The notes: generated from the letters alone by a model not told the origin. A stretch of 64,000 bases of DNA from Bacteroidota bacterium (GCA_018267955.1 JAFDXL010000009.1:832717-896716), one strand, 5' to 3'. Counted from the stretch's first letter, positions 16,879 through 26,790 are shown. Numbers and translations are program-made.

Positions 16879-19800
16879 TTAGGATTTTCTCAGTACAAAT
16901 ATGAGGTTCGCGGTAAGCTTTGCATTGTCTAATATTTCTACTGACATGTTATGGTTCGCTGCAAATTCCTCAATGAAAGCTTTACTTATATAATGCAGTT
17001 CGTTCTGCGTTTTATTGAAGCCAATGATACGTGTACTGAACAACTCCGTAAGTTTGGTTCCTTTAATGCGTTGTTGCATTTCAGATACTCCATCTCTTAT
17101 TATCAGCGTTCCGCCTGCATTTAGGACATGTGCACATTGTTCCAGCAATGCCGATTGCTGCTCCGGCAATAAATAATGCAGCACATCACTGATAATGATA
17201 CCATCGCAAGGCAACAGGTCTAGCCCGGTTACATCTCCTTGCTGAAATTGAATGCTATCATCCCGCAGAAAATTACCTTGCGCAGTATCTATTTTTTCCT
17301 CATCATAATCTATACCGGTAAATTTTCTGCCCGGTGCTGCCCAATGCAGCATATAGGTCATGAAACCATAACCACAGCCCAGGTCGTATAAGACACCTTC
17401 CCGCGGCAGTAGCTTATGGAATGGTTCATAATATTGCTCCAGTTTCACCTTTATTCTGCAATACCATTCCAATACAGGCCCTTTATAGGTATAACTTCGT
17501 TGTAGTTGTTCGCGGAAGTAGGTTGGCGTTTCTTTTTCTTCTTTTACTTTCTGCAGTTCTGCCCTCATCCATCTGCCAATATGCTTAGAACGCTCACTAT
17601 AGGCATTACCATAGCTTTTGTCAGCAATAGTGATCCGTGGATGTATATATACAGAGCTGGTACCATCCTTAAGCAACCAGTCTCCTTTTTGCATTACATA
17701 ATGTACTCCATGCATTACCACCGGTACTATATCCAGTTGCAAACGTTCCGCTATATAAAATGCACCTTTATGAAAGCGTTTGATCTTATCGTCATAAGAG
17801 CGGGTGCCTTCCGGAAAGACCATTATTGAGTACCCCCTGTTCACAAGCTGCTGCAAGGGTTCTATGCTATCTTCTGCACCTTCCGCCACAGGATAATATT
17901 CGGCCATACGCACTACAGCACCAAACACCGGGCTCTTCCATACCCATTTATTTGTGAGCAATATCAGCCGTGGGTGCAGCATGGTGGTGATCAGGATATC
18001 AAGGAAGGAAGTATGATTTGCGATGTAAACAGCCGGCTTCTTAAAATCCTCTCCACGCAAATTATAAACACGCACTTTTTGATTGAACATGATGTGCATC
18101 ATGCTCCAGGTAAACCTGCTTACCCATATATGGAACAGGTATTTGCCTCTATCCTTATTAAACGGCCAGAGCTTCGTGAAAATTACACCGAGGATGGTGA
18201 GTATCATCGAGCCGGCAAAGAAGTAAGTGAACGCAAATACGGATATAAGAAAACTGCGCAGTGTAAATGGCAGGAGCTTTTTATTTGTCCTGTTTTGAAT
18301 AAACCAGTTAAAAAGGAACGGCTGCAGTGTTTGCGATATAAACAGGACACAGAGAAGGCCGGTCACTGAAATAAAAGCTATAGATCTTAGTGCAGGATGC
18401 TTTGCCAACAACAACACACCCAGGCCAATGATCACCGTAAGAACGGAAACGTACACTGCCGAACGCACAGATGCAAGCTTATGACCACCTGTCTTATATT
18501 TTTCGATCAGGCCATCCATGGTAAAGATGGCGTAGTCATCACCAAGGCCAAATATCAATGAGGATATGATAATATTTACAATGTTGAATTGTAAACCCAG
18601 CAACGACATCAAACCTAGTATCCATATCCATGATATAGCCATGGGCAGGAAAGCTATTATTGCCAGCTCTATACGTCCATAGCCTATTAGCAATGCAAAA
18701 AATACAATCAGTGATGAATACAGTGCGATATTGGTGAAGTCACGGTTCAATATACCTACCAATTGTGTTGCGCCTTGCTGCCTGTCTGTAACTGTCACAC
18801 CGGTAGCATTCTTCAGATAATCAAATACCTGCTGCCTGTGTTGCTGGCTTACTTTTAATGCTGCGATGGCATAGTGATTATTGCTATCTGTAGAGAACCC
18901 TCCGGGGAATAGAGACCTTAATATCGCCTTCGATTGCTTATCGAACGGTTGATATTGCTTATTCAGTGTTTCGTTAAAACGGCCAAAGGCATCCGGGTTA
19001 TAACCATTGGCAATAGCCGCGGTATGTACATAGTTCAACACCTGTGCCTGTTTTTCGGGTGTCCAGTATTTTGTCCACCTGTCAATGCGCCTTTGCTGTT
19101 CCGCATCAGATGTAAGCAATATAGTTGGGATGGATGCGCTACGCACCCATCCTTTTGCCATCATAGTATCAATACTCCCGCCGATCCGTTCCAGGTTTTG
19201 GAGAGATTGTTCTTCGTTCGGTTGGTTAGCAACTACAAATACCGAGCTAAGCGCAAAAGCATTGGCCTTGCTTATCTCGTCCTGTGCCTTCTGCAATTTG
19301 GGCGATAGATAATTCAGGTGCATCAGGTCGCTGTCGAACGACACGCCATTGATACAATAGTACATTACCGGTGTCAGCACAAATATCCCCAGCACCAGCC
19401 ACTTGTTCTTCTCGGGGTGCCAGTTGCCCAGTTTATCAAAGATCGTTTGCCTTTCGTCGCCATGCTTTATACCCAATGGTAAATGCGGAAGGAATACGAG
19501 TGTACATATTGCGGCTCCTGTAAGGCTACCTGCTGCAAACAATCCTAAGTCCTGCAGTATTGGTGTATGCACAAAGCGCAGCGAGAAAAATGCTGCTATT
19601 GTAGTGAAGCTTCCAATCGTTAATGGATGTGCCAGCTCATGTACCGTTTCTTTAAGGCTGCCCGTATGTCTCGCGTGTGATAAGAAGTGTATGGAGAAAT
19701 CTATAGCTATTCCCAATATGATAGCACCGGCTCCCAATGCTATTACAGATATAGTACCCTGCATCAGGTACACGATTGCTAACCCGAATGCCGCACCATA

Positions 19801-20709
19801 GGCAACTGGCACCAATAACAATAACGGGGTTCGCTTTCTGCGGAAGAAATAAAAGGTGAGTATAATAAGCAATACAATAGTTACGGAAAGAGTAACAATT
19901 GTATCTGTACGCATCTGTATAGCATTCCCCGCAGCAACTGCAGGTCCACCGAAATAAGTGATGTGGATATTAGGATGCTTTGCCTCCCATTCATCGGTAA
20001 TTTTATCCACCTCTTCAAAGAAGGGGCCGTTCTTACCTGTCTGAGATGCTTTATACTTTGGCTTCAGAAAAAAAGTAAGGTTTCGCTGATTGTTGGAGAA
20101 CAGGTAACCTTCATAGGTTTCATAGCTGGGATCAAATTGTAATGCACGCAATTTGCCCCATACCAATCCGGATATACCGGCTGGATCTTGCGCCACCAGG
20201 TTTTTATATACCACACTCGCTGGCGATAATAATATCTTCCTGTTGGCTTGCAGGGTTGCATTAATATGACCAGGTGTTAATAAGGTATCCAGCCTTGCAA
20301 AGTCATTTTCGGTAAGCAGCAATGGTAAATTTTGCTGAATGATATTGACCAGCGCTTCTTCATACCCACCACCGATTTGCAGGGAAATGGTATCGATCCA
20401 TTTTGCACATTTGGCCTGCAATTCCTGTTGGTAATCCGTCGCGGCGGTGATCAGACTATCGGGATCAGTGACGCTTGAATCTTTGAACGACATCATGTAC
20501 ACCACCTGCTCACCTGCCTGTGTATGACTGATAACATCGTTCATTGCCTTCAGCGCCTTGCTGTCAGGCAGCAAACTGGTGATATCCTCTTGCGGTTTGA
20601 TGCGTGTTGTGAGATAGGTACAGATACCAAAACTCAACAGGAATATGGTCCAGTAAAGGAATTTATTGCGCTGAAAGAAATTGTAGATCGAGACAAATAA
20701 AAACTGCAT
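16879..20709 (-). CDS. trifunctional MMPL transporter / acyltransferase / methyltransferase fusion
   Basis: The 1276-residue protein has three parts. Residues 1 to about 860 are an MMPL/RND-like transporter with about 12 membrane helices and two large periplasmic domains. Residues about 870-1060 are a PlsC-type acyltransferase (NHTSFLD, about 898-904; FPEGTRS, about 965-971). Residues about 1095-1276 are a class I SAM methyltransferase (DLGCGYG, about 1109-1115). Proteins of this three-domain type are known in Bacteroidota, often near flexirubin or aryl-polyene genes (recalled knowledge). No ketosynthase or acyl carrier protein gene lies within the window. It probably makes and moves an acylated, methylated lipid (inference). 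The NamZ gene is 25 bases upstream. Confidence 0.9.
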   Translation of the reverse strand: MQFLFVSIYNFFQRNKFLYWTIFLLSFGICTYLTTRIKPQEDITSLLPDSKALKAMNDVISHTQAGEQVVYMMSFKDSSVTDPDSLITAATDYQQELQAKCAKWIDTISLQIGGGYEEALVNIIQQNLPLLLTENDFARLDTLLTPGHINATLQANRKILLSPASVVYKNLVAQDPAGISGLVWGKLRALQFDPSYETYEGYLFSNNQRNLTFFLKPKYKASQTGKNGPFFEEVDKITDEWEAKHPNIHITYFGGPAVAAGNAIQMRTDTIVTLSVTIVLLIILTFYFFRRKRTPLLLLVPVAYGAAFGLAIVYLMQGTISVIALGAGAIILGIAIDFSIHFLSHARHTGSLKETVHELAHPLTIGSFTTIAAFFSLRFVHTPILQDLGLFAAGSLTGAAICTLVFLPHLPLGIKHGDERQTIFDKLGNWHPEKNKWLVLGIFVLTPVMYYCINGVSFDSDLMHLNYLSPKLQKAQDEISKANAFALSSVFVVANQPNEEQSLQNLERIGGSIDTMMAKGWVRSASIPTILLTSDAEQQRRIDRWTKYWTPEKQAQVLNYVHTAAIANGYNPDAFGRFNETLNKQYQPFDKQSKAILRSLFPGGFSTDSNNHYAIAALKVSQQHRQQVFDYLKNATGVTVTDRQQGATQLVGILNRDFTNIALYSSLIVFFALLIGYGRIELAIIAFLPMAISWIWILGLMSLLGLQFNIVNIIISSLIFGLGDDYAIFTMDGLIEKYKTGGHKLASVRSAVYVSVLTVIIGLGVLLLAKHPALRSIAFISVTGLLCVLFISQTLQPFLFNWFIQNRTNKKLLPFTLRSFLISVFAFTYFFAGSMILTILGVIFTKLWPFNKDRGKYLFHIWVSRFTWSMMHIMFNQKVRVYNLRGEDFKKPAVYIANHTSFLDILITTMLHPRLILLTNKWVWKSPVFGAVVRMAEYYPVAEGAEDSIEPLQQLVNRGYSIMVFPEGTRSYDDKIKRFHKGAFYIAERLQLDIVPVVMHGVHYVMQKGDWLLKDGTSSVYIHPRITIADKSYGNAYSERSKHIGRWMRAELQKVKEEKETPTYFREQLQRSYTYKGPVLEWYCRIKVKLEQYYEPFHKLLPREGVLYDLGCGYGFMTYMLHWAAPGRKFTGIDYDEEKIDTAQGNFLRDDSIQFQQGDVTGLDLLPCDGIIISDVLHYLLPEQQSALLEQCAHVLNAGGTLIIRDGVSEMQQRIKGTKLTELFSTRIIGFNKTQNELHYISKAFIEEFAANHNMSVEILDNAKLTANLIFVLRKS

Positions 20710-20734
20710 GCTTGCTTTCGTAAGGGGTCACTAC

Positions 20735-21955
20735 TTATTCAAAATCTGCGTATAGCAGGTACTTCTTTCTTATTTTCTTAAATGCTGCCAGGTCTTTTTG
20801 CCATGTGGCAACGATCTGGTCTTCTGTCATACCTTGCTCTACCTGCTTTCTCAATTCTTTCGTTCCTGCCAGTTTATCAAAAAAGTCGTTAAAGAACTTG
20901 TCTTTATAAGGATACCATTCATAAGCACGGATCAGCCAAAACAGGCGGATGCGATGATTCATCATTTTCAATGCCTCATCGACATTAGCGGCAGCAAGCT
21001 GTCCAAAGCAATCCTGGTAGGCATATAGAGGCTCTGTTTTATGCCCCCATACCGGTACCGGGCGAAACGCATAGATCGTTTTACCGCCAAACAGCGGGTG
21101 CCCCCATACCTGGAATGGCATGGAAGTACCACGGCCCACACTTACCACCGTGCCTTCAAACAGGCAAATACTGGGGTAACAAAGTATGGCAGCCTGTGAC
21201 TTTAAATTGGGAGATGGCCTGTCTGGCAACGTGTATAAGGTACTATGATCGTAGTTGGCGCATTTTATGACTTTAATGTTCATCTTCTCGGTACCTTTTA
21301 CCCATTTCTCGCCTATCAGCATCTTTGCATATTCGCCTACGGTCATACCATATACAATAGGCACCGGTTGCATCCCTACAAAAGACGCTAGCTCCTTTTT
21401 CAATACCGGCCCATCTACATAATGCCCATTCGGATTTGGGCGATCCAGTATGATGAACTGCTTCTTATTCTCTGCACAAGCCTCCATAGCATATTGCATG
21501 GTAGATATATAGGTATAGAAACGTGCACCGACATCCTGCAGATCATATATCAATACATCTACATCCTTCAATTGATCTGCAGTTGGTTTCTTGTTGTTTC
21601 CATAAAGAGAAACGATAGGTAAACCTGTAGCGGAATCTACATTGCTTTCTACAGTGGCACCAGCTTCTTCTGTACCTCTGAAACCATGTTCGGGAACAAA
21701 CACCTTCACCACTTTTACACCGGACGACAATAACGTATCCAGCAGGCTGGTTTTGCCGATCATGGAAGTCTGGTTGATGAGCAAAGCCACCTTTTTGCCT
21801 TTCAGCAAAGGCATATATTCCGGCATTCTCCATGCACCCGGCACTACGCTATCCTCATTTTTTAAAGGTTTATAGGCGGCATCGGCATCATCCGTCGTCA
21901 AACAAACAAATCCTAATACCAAAAGAACGATAATATATATATTCCTGCGATACAT
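20735..21955 (-). CDS. NamZ-type exo-beta-N-acetylmuramidase (DUF1343)
   Basis: The 406-residue protein begins with a signal peptide (MYRRNIYIIVLLVLGFVCLTTDDADA). The body carries the DUF1343 signature: KVALLINQTSMIG, the catalytic VFVPEHGFRG, DLQDVGARFYTYISTM, and LDRPNPNG. NamZ enzymes release N-acetylmuramic acid from the ends of peptidoglycan fragments in the periplasm. It is first in a three-gene minus-strand operon with the MMPL fusion and the YD-like protein, with 25- and 3-base gaps. Its link to the lipid fusion is unexplained. Confidence 0.88.
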   Translation of the reverse strand: MYRRNIYIIVLLVLGFVCLTTDDADAAYKPLKNEDSVVPGAWRMPEYMPLLKGKKVALLINQTSMIGKTSLLDTLLSSGVKVVKVFVPEHGFRGTEEAGATVESNVDSATGLPIVSLYGNNKKPTADQLKDVDVLIYDLQDVGARFYTYISTMQYAMEACAENKKQFIILDRPNPNGHYVDGPVLKKELASFVGMQPVPIVYGMTVGEYAKMLIGEKWVKGTEKMNIKVIKCANYDHSTLYTLPDRPSPNLKSQAAILCYPSICLFEGTVVSVGRGTSMPFQVWGHPLFGGKTIYAFRPVPVWGHKTEPLYAYQDCFGQLAAANVDEALKMMNHRIRLFWLIRAYEWYPYKDKFFNDFFDKLAGTKELRKQVEQGMTEDQIVATWQKDLAAFKKIRKKYLLYADFE

Positions 21956-22041
21956 TAGCCCTATTTTAGCATAAAGATAATCCTGTGTTTCCGATATTAT
22001 GGCTAACTTGCATCATTATTAGTTTTATTAAATAAATTAAC

Positions 22042-22473
22042 ATGCAACAAGTAAAAAGCGGGGACACCGTTAATGTGCACTATCACGGTAAACTGACAGA
22101 CGGCTCTACATTTGATAGCTCTGAAGGCCGCGAACCTCTACAGTTTACAGTAGGTACAGGCCAGGTGATCAAAGGTTTTGACGATGCCCTGATTGATATG
22201 ACCATCGGCGAAAAGAAGACAGTGCAGATACCGGTTGACAACGCATACGGACAACGCAATGAAGATATGATCATGGAATATCCTAAAAGCGACTTCCCTG
22301 CTGATATGCAACCTGTGGTAGGACTGGAACTGCACATGAGCGATAACGCAGGCAACGTATTCCCAGTAGTGATAGCAGATGTGAAGGAAGATGTAGTGTT
22401 GCTGGATGCAAACCACCCGCTTGCAGGCCAGGACCTGATATTCGAGATCGAACTGGTATCTATCGAAGGATAA
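22042..22473 (+). CDS. slyD: SlyD-like FKBP-type peptidyl-prolyl isomerase
   Basis: This 143-residue protein has the FKBP core (VHYHGKLTDGSTFDSSEGREPLQFTVG, GFDDALIDM) with an insert-in-flap domain in the middle and the closing LDANHPLAGQDLIFEIELVSI that marks SlyD. It speeds proline isomerisation and acts as a chaperone in the cytosol. The metal-binding His-rich tail of E. coli SlyD is missing, so a role in nickel delivery is unlikely. A hairpin terminator follows. Confidence 0.92.
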   Translation: MQQVKSGDTVNVHYHGKLTDGSTFDSSEGREPLQFTVGTGQVIKGFDDALIDMTIGEKKTVQIPVDNAYGQRNEDMIMEYPKSDFPADMQPVVGLELHMSDNAGNVFPVVIADVKEDVVLLDANHPLAGQDLIFEIELVSIEG

Positions 22474-22494
22474 TTCATTCAATAACAAGTTTAT

Positions 22495-22529
22495 AAAGCC
22501 ATCTGCCACGCAGGTGGCTTTGTTATTTT
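22495..22529 (+). terminator. intrinsic terminator after the SlyD-like gene
   Basis: AAAGCCA and TGGCTTT pair, with an inner CTG/CAG, followed by a T-rich run. Confidence 0.75.
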
Positions 22530-22583
22530 TAACAAGTTGAAAAAAACTGGAATCACTATATTTGAGCGTATCAAATTCACAAC

Positions 22584-23273
22584 ATGACAATTCTGTCCAT
22601 CTTACTACAGGCTGATACCGCTGCACAGGCTGCCGCCGCTACCGTAGCCAAACAAGAGGAGATATCACTGCTATACCTGCTGAAGGAAGGCGGTATCCTG
22701 ATGATACCCCTGCTGATATGCTCTGTGATACTGGTCTACGTGTTTGCACAAAGATGGATGGCCATTCGCAAGGTATCTGATGTGGATCCAACCTTTATGC
22801 CTCGCATACGCGAACAGGTAACCGAGGGTAATATATCGGCAGCAAAATCGCTGGCAAGGAATACACAAGGGCCCGTAGCCCGCATGATAGAGAAAGGACT
22901 GAGCCGCATTGGCAGGCCAATAGACCAGATAGAGAAATCGATGGAGAATACAGGTAAGCTGGAAATATACCAACTGGAAAAGAACCTGTCCATCTTGTCT
23001 ACTATCGCGGGTATAGCGCCCATGTTTGGCTTCCTCGGTACCATCGCGGGTATGATCATCTTGTTCTTCAACATACAGCATCAGGGCTTCTCCCTCGAGA
23101 ACATAGCAGGTGGTATCTATACCAAGATGGTTACTTCTGCCGTAGGCCTTATCATTGGCTTGCTGGCATACGTTGCTTACAACTACCTGAACGCACAAAT
23201 CAATAAGAATGTAAATCGCATGGAAGCTGCCTCTGTGGAGTTTCTGGACATATTGCAGGAACCCGTTAAATAA
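22584..23273 (+). CDS. exbB: MotA/TolQ/ExbB proton channel family protein
   Basis: The 229-residue protein has three hydrophobic helices (residues about 35-52, 140-160, 180-205) and the conserved block GIAPMFGFLGTIAGMI typical of ExbB/TolQ. It forms a pentameric proton channel in the inner membrane with ExbD and powers TonB-dependent uptake or envelope upkeep. ExbD is encoded six bases downstream. No tonB gene is adjacent, so either system, TonB or Tol, is possible. Confidence 0.9.
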   Translation: MTILSILLQADTAAQAAAATVAKQEEISLLYLLKEGGILMIPLLICSVILVYVFAQRWMAIRKVSDVDPTFMPRIREQVTEGNISAAKSLARNTQGPVARMIEKGLSRIGRPIDQIEKSMENTGKLEIYQLEKNLSILSTIAGIAPMFGFLGTIAGMIILFFNIQHQGFSLENIAGGIYTKMVTSAVGLIIGLLAYVAYNYLNAQINKNVNRMEAASVEFLDILQEPVK

Positions 23274-23279
23274 GCTGCT

Positions 23280-23687
23280 ATGGATCTCAGAAAACGACTC
23301 AGGCACAATTCATCGGAGCCGCATACCTCTGCGCTGAACGATATATTGTTCATACTGCTGTTCTTCTTCCTTATCATATCTACGCTGGCTAACCCTAATG
23401 TAGTGAAGCTTTCCATACCACATGCGCAAAGTGATACAAAGGCTAAGCAGACAGTGGTGGTATCGATAGATCCGGAACAGCACTTCTTCGTAGGGACAAA
23501 AGCAGTGGCTGTTGATTCGCTGCAGCCAGCCATCTCTGCTATAGTAGCTAAATCGCAGGATGCGGAGCCAACCGTTGTGATCAATGCCGACAAGAAAGCC
23601 GAAGCCGAGAGCATCGTGGCTGTAATGAAGGCAGCCAAAGCGCTGAACCTCAAAACCGTGCTGGCTGTAGATAAGGAAGGCAAGTAA
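23280..23687 (+). CDS. exbD: ExbD/TolR family proton channel subunit
   Basis: The 135-residue protein has one N-terminal membrane helix carrying the key aspartate (ALNDILFILLFFFLIIS, Asp21) and a periplasmic domain ending in TVLAVDKEGK. The Asp relays protons in the ExbB/ExbD motor. It forms an operon with the preceding gene and ends against the stop of the convergent Crp gene with no spacer. Confidence 0.9.
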   Translation: MDLRKRLRHNSSEPHTSALNDILFILLFFFLIISTLANPNVVKLSIPHAQSDTKAKQTVVVSIDPEQHFFVGTKAVAVDSLQPAISAIVAKSQDAEPTVVINADKKAEAESIVAVMKAAKALNLKTVLAVDKEGK

Positions 23688-24386
23688 TCAACCTATCCTT
23701 GCCATCTTTTGCAGGGAACGGATATCGTGTATCACTATCTTCTTACGATCAATATCGAGAATGCCTTCATTGGCAAACTCATTGATGAGTGTGGTTACCG
23801 TTTGCCTGCTGGTGCCCGTTAACCTTGCAATGTCTTCATGCGTCAGGTAATTATCCAGGCTGTAAGATCCCTGCTGCATCTTCTCTCCTTCCGGTAACAA
23901 AGTCCAGAAGAAATAAAGCACCCTGCTGCGCGCATCCTTTTGCAGGAGGTTTACCAGGCGGCTTTCTACCTTGCGCAGTTTCTGCCCTACCTTCTTAGCA
24001 TATTGTATAGACATATCAGGGCGATGCGACAACAATCGCTGGAAGTCTTCTATGGTAAATGCACAAAGGCTTACATCGGTCTTATATGCCTGGGCGTACT
24101 CGCCTTCCAGGTTATTCCGCTCGAGGGTAAACTGGCCGAAGATATCACCCGGCTGCAGTATCTCCTTTACTATATCATTCCCCTCCTCATCTATATTACC
24201 GATCTTTACATGACCATCTTTTACGAAGTATAATTTGTTGAGTGAAGGTGCATCAAAGTAGATGTACTTACCCTTTTCTGCGATCACGTAATTATGCTCT
24301 ATATTCAGATTTTCGTAGTCTGCGTCTGACAGCTTTGCAAGAAAATCATTGCGGCGAACCATCAGCAGCGTATTATCCAAACTCAT
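23688..24386 (-). CDS. Crp/Fnr family transcription regulator
   Basis: The 232-residue protein has an N-terminal cyclic-nucleotide-binding-like barrel (GKYIYFDAPSLNKLYFVKDGHVKIG ... GDIFGQFTLE) and a C-terminal helix-turn-helix (THEDIARLTGTSRQTVTTLINEF). There is no N-terminal cysteine cluster, so an Fnr-type iron-sulphur centre is unlikely. The ligand is unknown. It is divergent from recG across about 60 bases and could bind there. Confidence 0.9.
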   Translation of the reverse strand: MSLDNTLLMVRRNDFLAKLSDADYENLNIEHNYVIAEKGKYIYFDAPSLNKLYFVKDGHVKIGNIDEEGNDIVKEILQPGDIFGQFTLERNNLEGEYAQAYKTDVSLCAFTIEDFQRLLSHRPDMSIQYAKKVGQKLRKVESRLVNLLQKDARSRVLYFFWTLLPEGEKMQQGSYSLDNYLTHEDIARLTGTSRQTVTTLINEFANEGILDIDRKKIVIHDIRSLQKMARIG

Positions 24387-24426
24387 GTGTGTAATTTACA
24401 ACTAGTTCAGGTCTCGCAGCGTTATT

Positions 24427-24434
24427 TATATTTG
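24427..24434 (+). promoter_or_regulatory. -7 promoter box of recG
   Basis: TATATTTG matches TAnnTTTG exactly. It lies just upstream of the conserved RecG N-terminus, so transcription should start at about 24440, next to the candidate ATT/ATC start codons. A start upstream of this box is unlikely. Confidence 0.55.
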
Positions 24435-24448
24435 CCAAAATTATCAGC

Positions 24449-26551
24449 ATCAGCAATACAGCCCCCATATTAGATTCACCGGTAGAATACCTGAAAGGCG
24501 TTGGACCCCAACGCGGCGAACTGCTGCGTAAAGAACTGGAGATAGCCAGCTTCGGCGACCTGCTGGAACACTACCCTTACCGCTACTTCGATAGGTCGCG
24601 GGTGGATAAGGTGGCTGATATAAGCGGCACTACAGAATACGTACAGCTGATAGGCAGCGTTGTGAACATCTACGAAGAAGGCGATGCCCGCAAGAAGCGC
24701 CTTACCGCTACCTTCTATGATGATACCGGGCGTATAGACCTGATCTGGTTCCAGAATATACAATGGGTGCGTAAATCGCTGGTGGAAGGCGGGAGGTATA
24801 TACTCTTCGGTAAGGTGTCGGTATTTAACGGTGCATACAATATAGCACACCCCGAACTGGAACCACTGAGCGCTGATGCCGCGATACCGAGTATGCAACC
24901 GGTGTATTCCACTACAGAGAAGCTACGTGCGAAGGGCATCAGCAACCGGTCTTTTGCTAAAATCACGCAGAACCTGTTTGAACGCATACGCCCGGGAGAT
25001 ATACCGGAGACACTGCCGCATCATATACTTACGCAATACAAGCTCTGCAACCGATATCATGCCATCCGCTGGATACACTTCCCGGATAGCGACGAACATT
25101 TGCAGGCTGCACGTTATAGATTGAAGTTTGAAGAGCTGTTGGTATCTCAGCTGAAGATAGCGCAACTGCGCCTGCAGCATACGATACAGAGGGGATTCAA
25201 ATTCGAGAAGGTAGGTGACTACTTCAACGACTTCTTCAATAAGCATCTGCCGTTTGAACTGACAGGTGCGCAGAAGCGTGTGCTGAAGGAGATACGCGTA
25301 GATACTGCCACCGGCAAACAAATGAACCGCCTGGTACAAGGTGATGTGGGCAGTGGTAAGACCATCGTTGCGGTGATGTCGATGCTGCTGGCGATGGACA
25401 ATGGCTTCCAGGCATGTATGATGGCACCAACGGAGATACTGGCTACACAACACTATAATGGCATCAAGTCGCTATTGGCGGAGATGGGTATACCCGTTGC
25501 TTTGCTTACAGGCAATGTAAAAGGCAAGGAACGCAAGGCGATACTCCAACAACTAAGCACAGGCGAGCTGCCCATTATAGTAGGTACCCATGCGCTGATA
25601 GAAGATGCCGTGCAATTTAAGAACCTGGGGCTAGCCATTATAGACGAGCAGCACCGCTTTGGTGTGGAGCAACGCGCCAAGCTATGGAAGAAGAACGAGC
25701 TGCCACCGCATGTGCTGGTGATGACCGCAACACCCATACCGCGTACCCTTGCCATGACCATGTATGGCGACCTGGACATATCAGTGATAGACGAGCTGCC
25801 ACCGGGCAGGCAGGAGATCAAGACCGTACACCGCAACGAGATGCGCCGTGCCAACGTGATGGAGTTCATCAAGAGCGAGATCAACAAAGGGCGACAGGCA
25901 TATATTGTGTACCCACTGATAGAGGAGTCTGAGAAGATGGACTATGAAAGCCTGATGGCCGGTTATGAGCAGGTGAAGATCTGGTTCCCGGAGCATAAAT
26001 ATAAGATAGCCATGGTGCATGGTAAGCAGGAAGCTGCACTGAAGGAGCGCAATATGCAACGCTTTGTATCGGGCGAGGCTAATATACTGGTATCTACCAC
26101 CGTGATAGAAGTGGGCGTAAACGTACCTAATGCCAGCGTGATGCTGATAGAAAGCGCCGAACGCTTCGGGCTATCGCAACTGCACCAGCTACGCGGGCGT
26201 GTGGGCCGTGGTGCGGAGCAATCTTACTGCATACTGCTTACCGGCAATAAGCTGGGTAATGACAGCGCCGAGCGGATGAAGATCATGGTAAGCACCAGCA
26301 ATGGCTTTATCATAGCAGAGAAAGACCTGGCGATGCGCGGGCCGGGCAACCTATCGGGCACACAGCAAAGTGGTGTACTGAAGTTTAAGATAGCGGATAT
26401 AGTAGCCGACAGTGCTATACTGGAACAGACCCGCATCGCTGCGCAACAGATCATTACCGAAGATCCGGGGCTTACTTCTGCCCAATACTACCCGCTCCGG
26501 GCTATGCTTGCAGAGAAGGTACATCAATCTCATTGGGCGAAGATCAGCTAA
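24449..26551 (+). CDS. recG: ATP-dependent DNA helicase RecG
   Basis: RecG drives branch migration of stalled replication forks and Holliday junctions. Seen: the wedge/OB domain, Walker A GDVGSGKT, DEQHRFG, MTATPIPRTLAMTMYGDLDISVIDELP, STTVIEVGVNVPNAS and LRGRVGRG. The conserved N-terminus (SPVEYLKGVGPQRGELL ... HYPYRYFDRSRVDK) continues upstream of the first usual start, a GTG at 24602, up to a stop at 24392. No ATG, GTG or TTG lies in that stretch. The promoter box at 24427-24434 limits the start to ATT (24440), ATC (24443) or ATC (24449). I chose the last because it sits where relatives, as I recall, have Met (then SNTAPIL). A base error is the alternative. Confidence 0.88.
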   Translation: MSNTAPILDSPVEYLKGVGPQRGELLRKELEIASFGDLLEHYPYRYFDRSRVDKVADISGTTEYVQLIGSVVNIYEEGDARKKRLTATFYDDTGRIDLIWFQNIQWVRKSLVEGGRYILFGKVSVFNGAYNIAHPELEPLSADAAIPSMQPVYSTTEKLRAKGISNRSFAKITQNLFERIRPGDIPETLPHHILTQYKLCNRYHAIRWIHFPDSDEHLQAARYRLKFEELLVSQLKIAQLRLQHTIQRGFKFEKVGDYFNDFFNKHLPFELTGAQKRVLKEIRVDTATGKQMNRLVQGDVGSGKTIVAVMSMLLAMDNGFQACMMAPTEILATQHYNGIKSLLAEMGIPVALLTGNVKGKERKAILQQLSTGELPIIVGTHALIEDAVQFKNLGLAIIDEQHRFGVEQRAKLWKKNELPPHVLVMTATPIPRTLAMTMYGDLDISVIDELPPGRQEIKTVHRNEMRRANVMEFIKSEINKGRQAYIVYPLIEESEKMDYESLMAGYEQVKIWFPEHKYKIAMVHGKQEAALKERNMQRFVSGEANILVSTTVIEVGVNVPNASVMLIESAERFGLSQLHQLRGRVGRGAEQSYCILLTGNKLGNDSAERMKIMVSTSNGFIIAEKDLAMRGPGNLSGTQQSGVLKFKIADIVADSAILEQTRIAAQQIITEDPGLTSAQYYPLRAMLAEKVHQSHWAKIS

Positions 26552-26790
26552 CCTTCCAAAGACGAAAATGTTAGAAAATGCTAGTTTTTGCTAGTCTTTT
26601 TGGCGTTTTCTTAATTCGATAATGTGATAATACGATAATGCGGCAATGTTTTACCGGGGTTTACAGGATGTCAAAGAACAGAGAATACAAAGTTCGGGAA
26701 TATGGGTGAGGTGGCAAAAAGATTGGTGGTAAACCTGTATAGCAATCTACATATCTACTTCTAGTACAACATAGTCAGAGCATATTGAAC

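Noticed and set aside
22671-23306. 211-residue minus-strand open frame
   Set aside because: It lies wholly antisense to the exbB gene, which has clear family motifs. The frame has no recognisable domain.
26571-26650. Short repeats (GCTAG twice; CGATAATG-type units) after recG
   Set aside because: Units are too short and irregular for a CRISPR or a mobile-element end; they may be a weak terminator.
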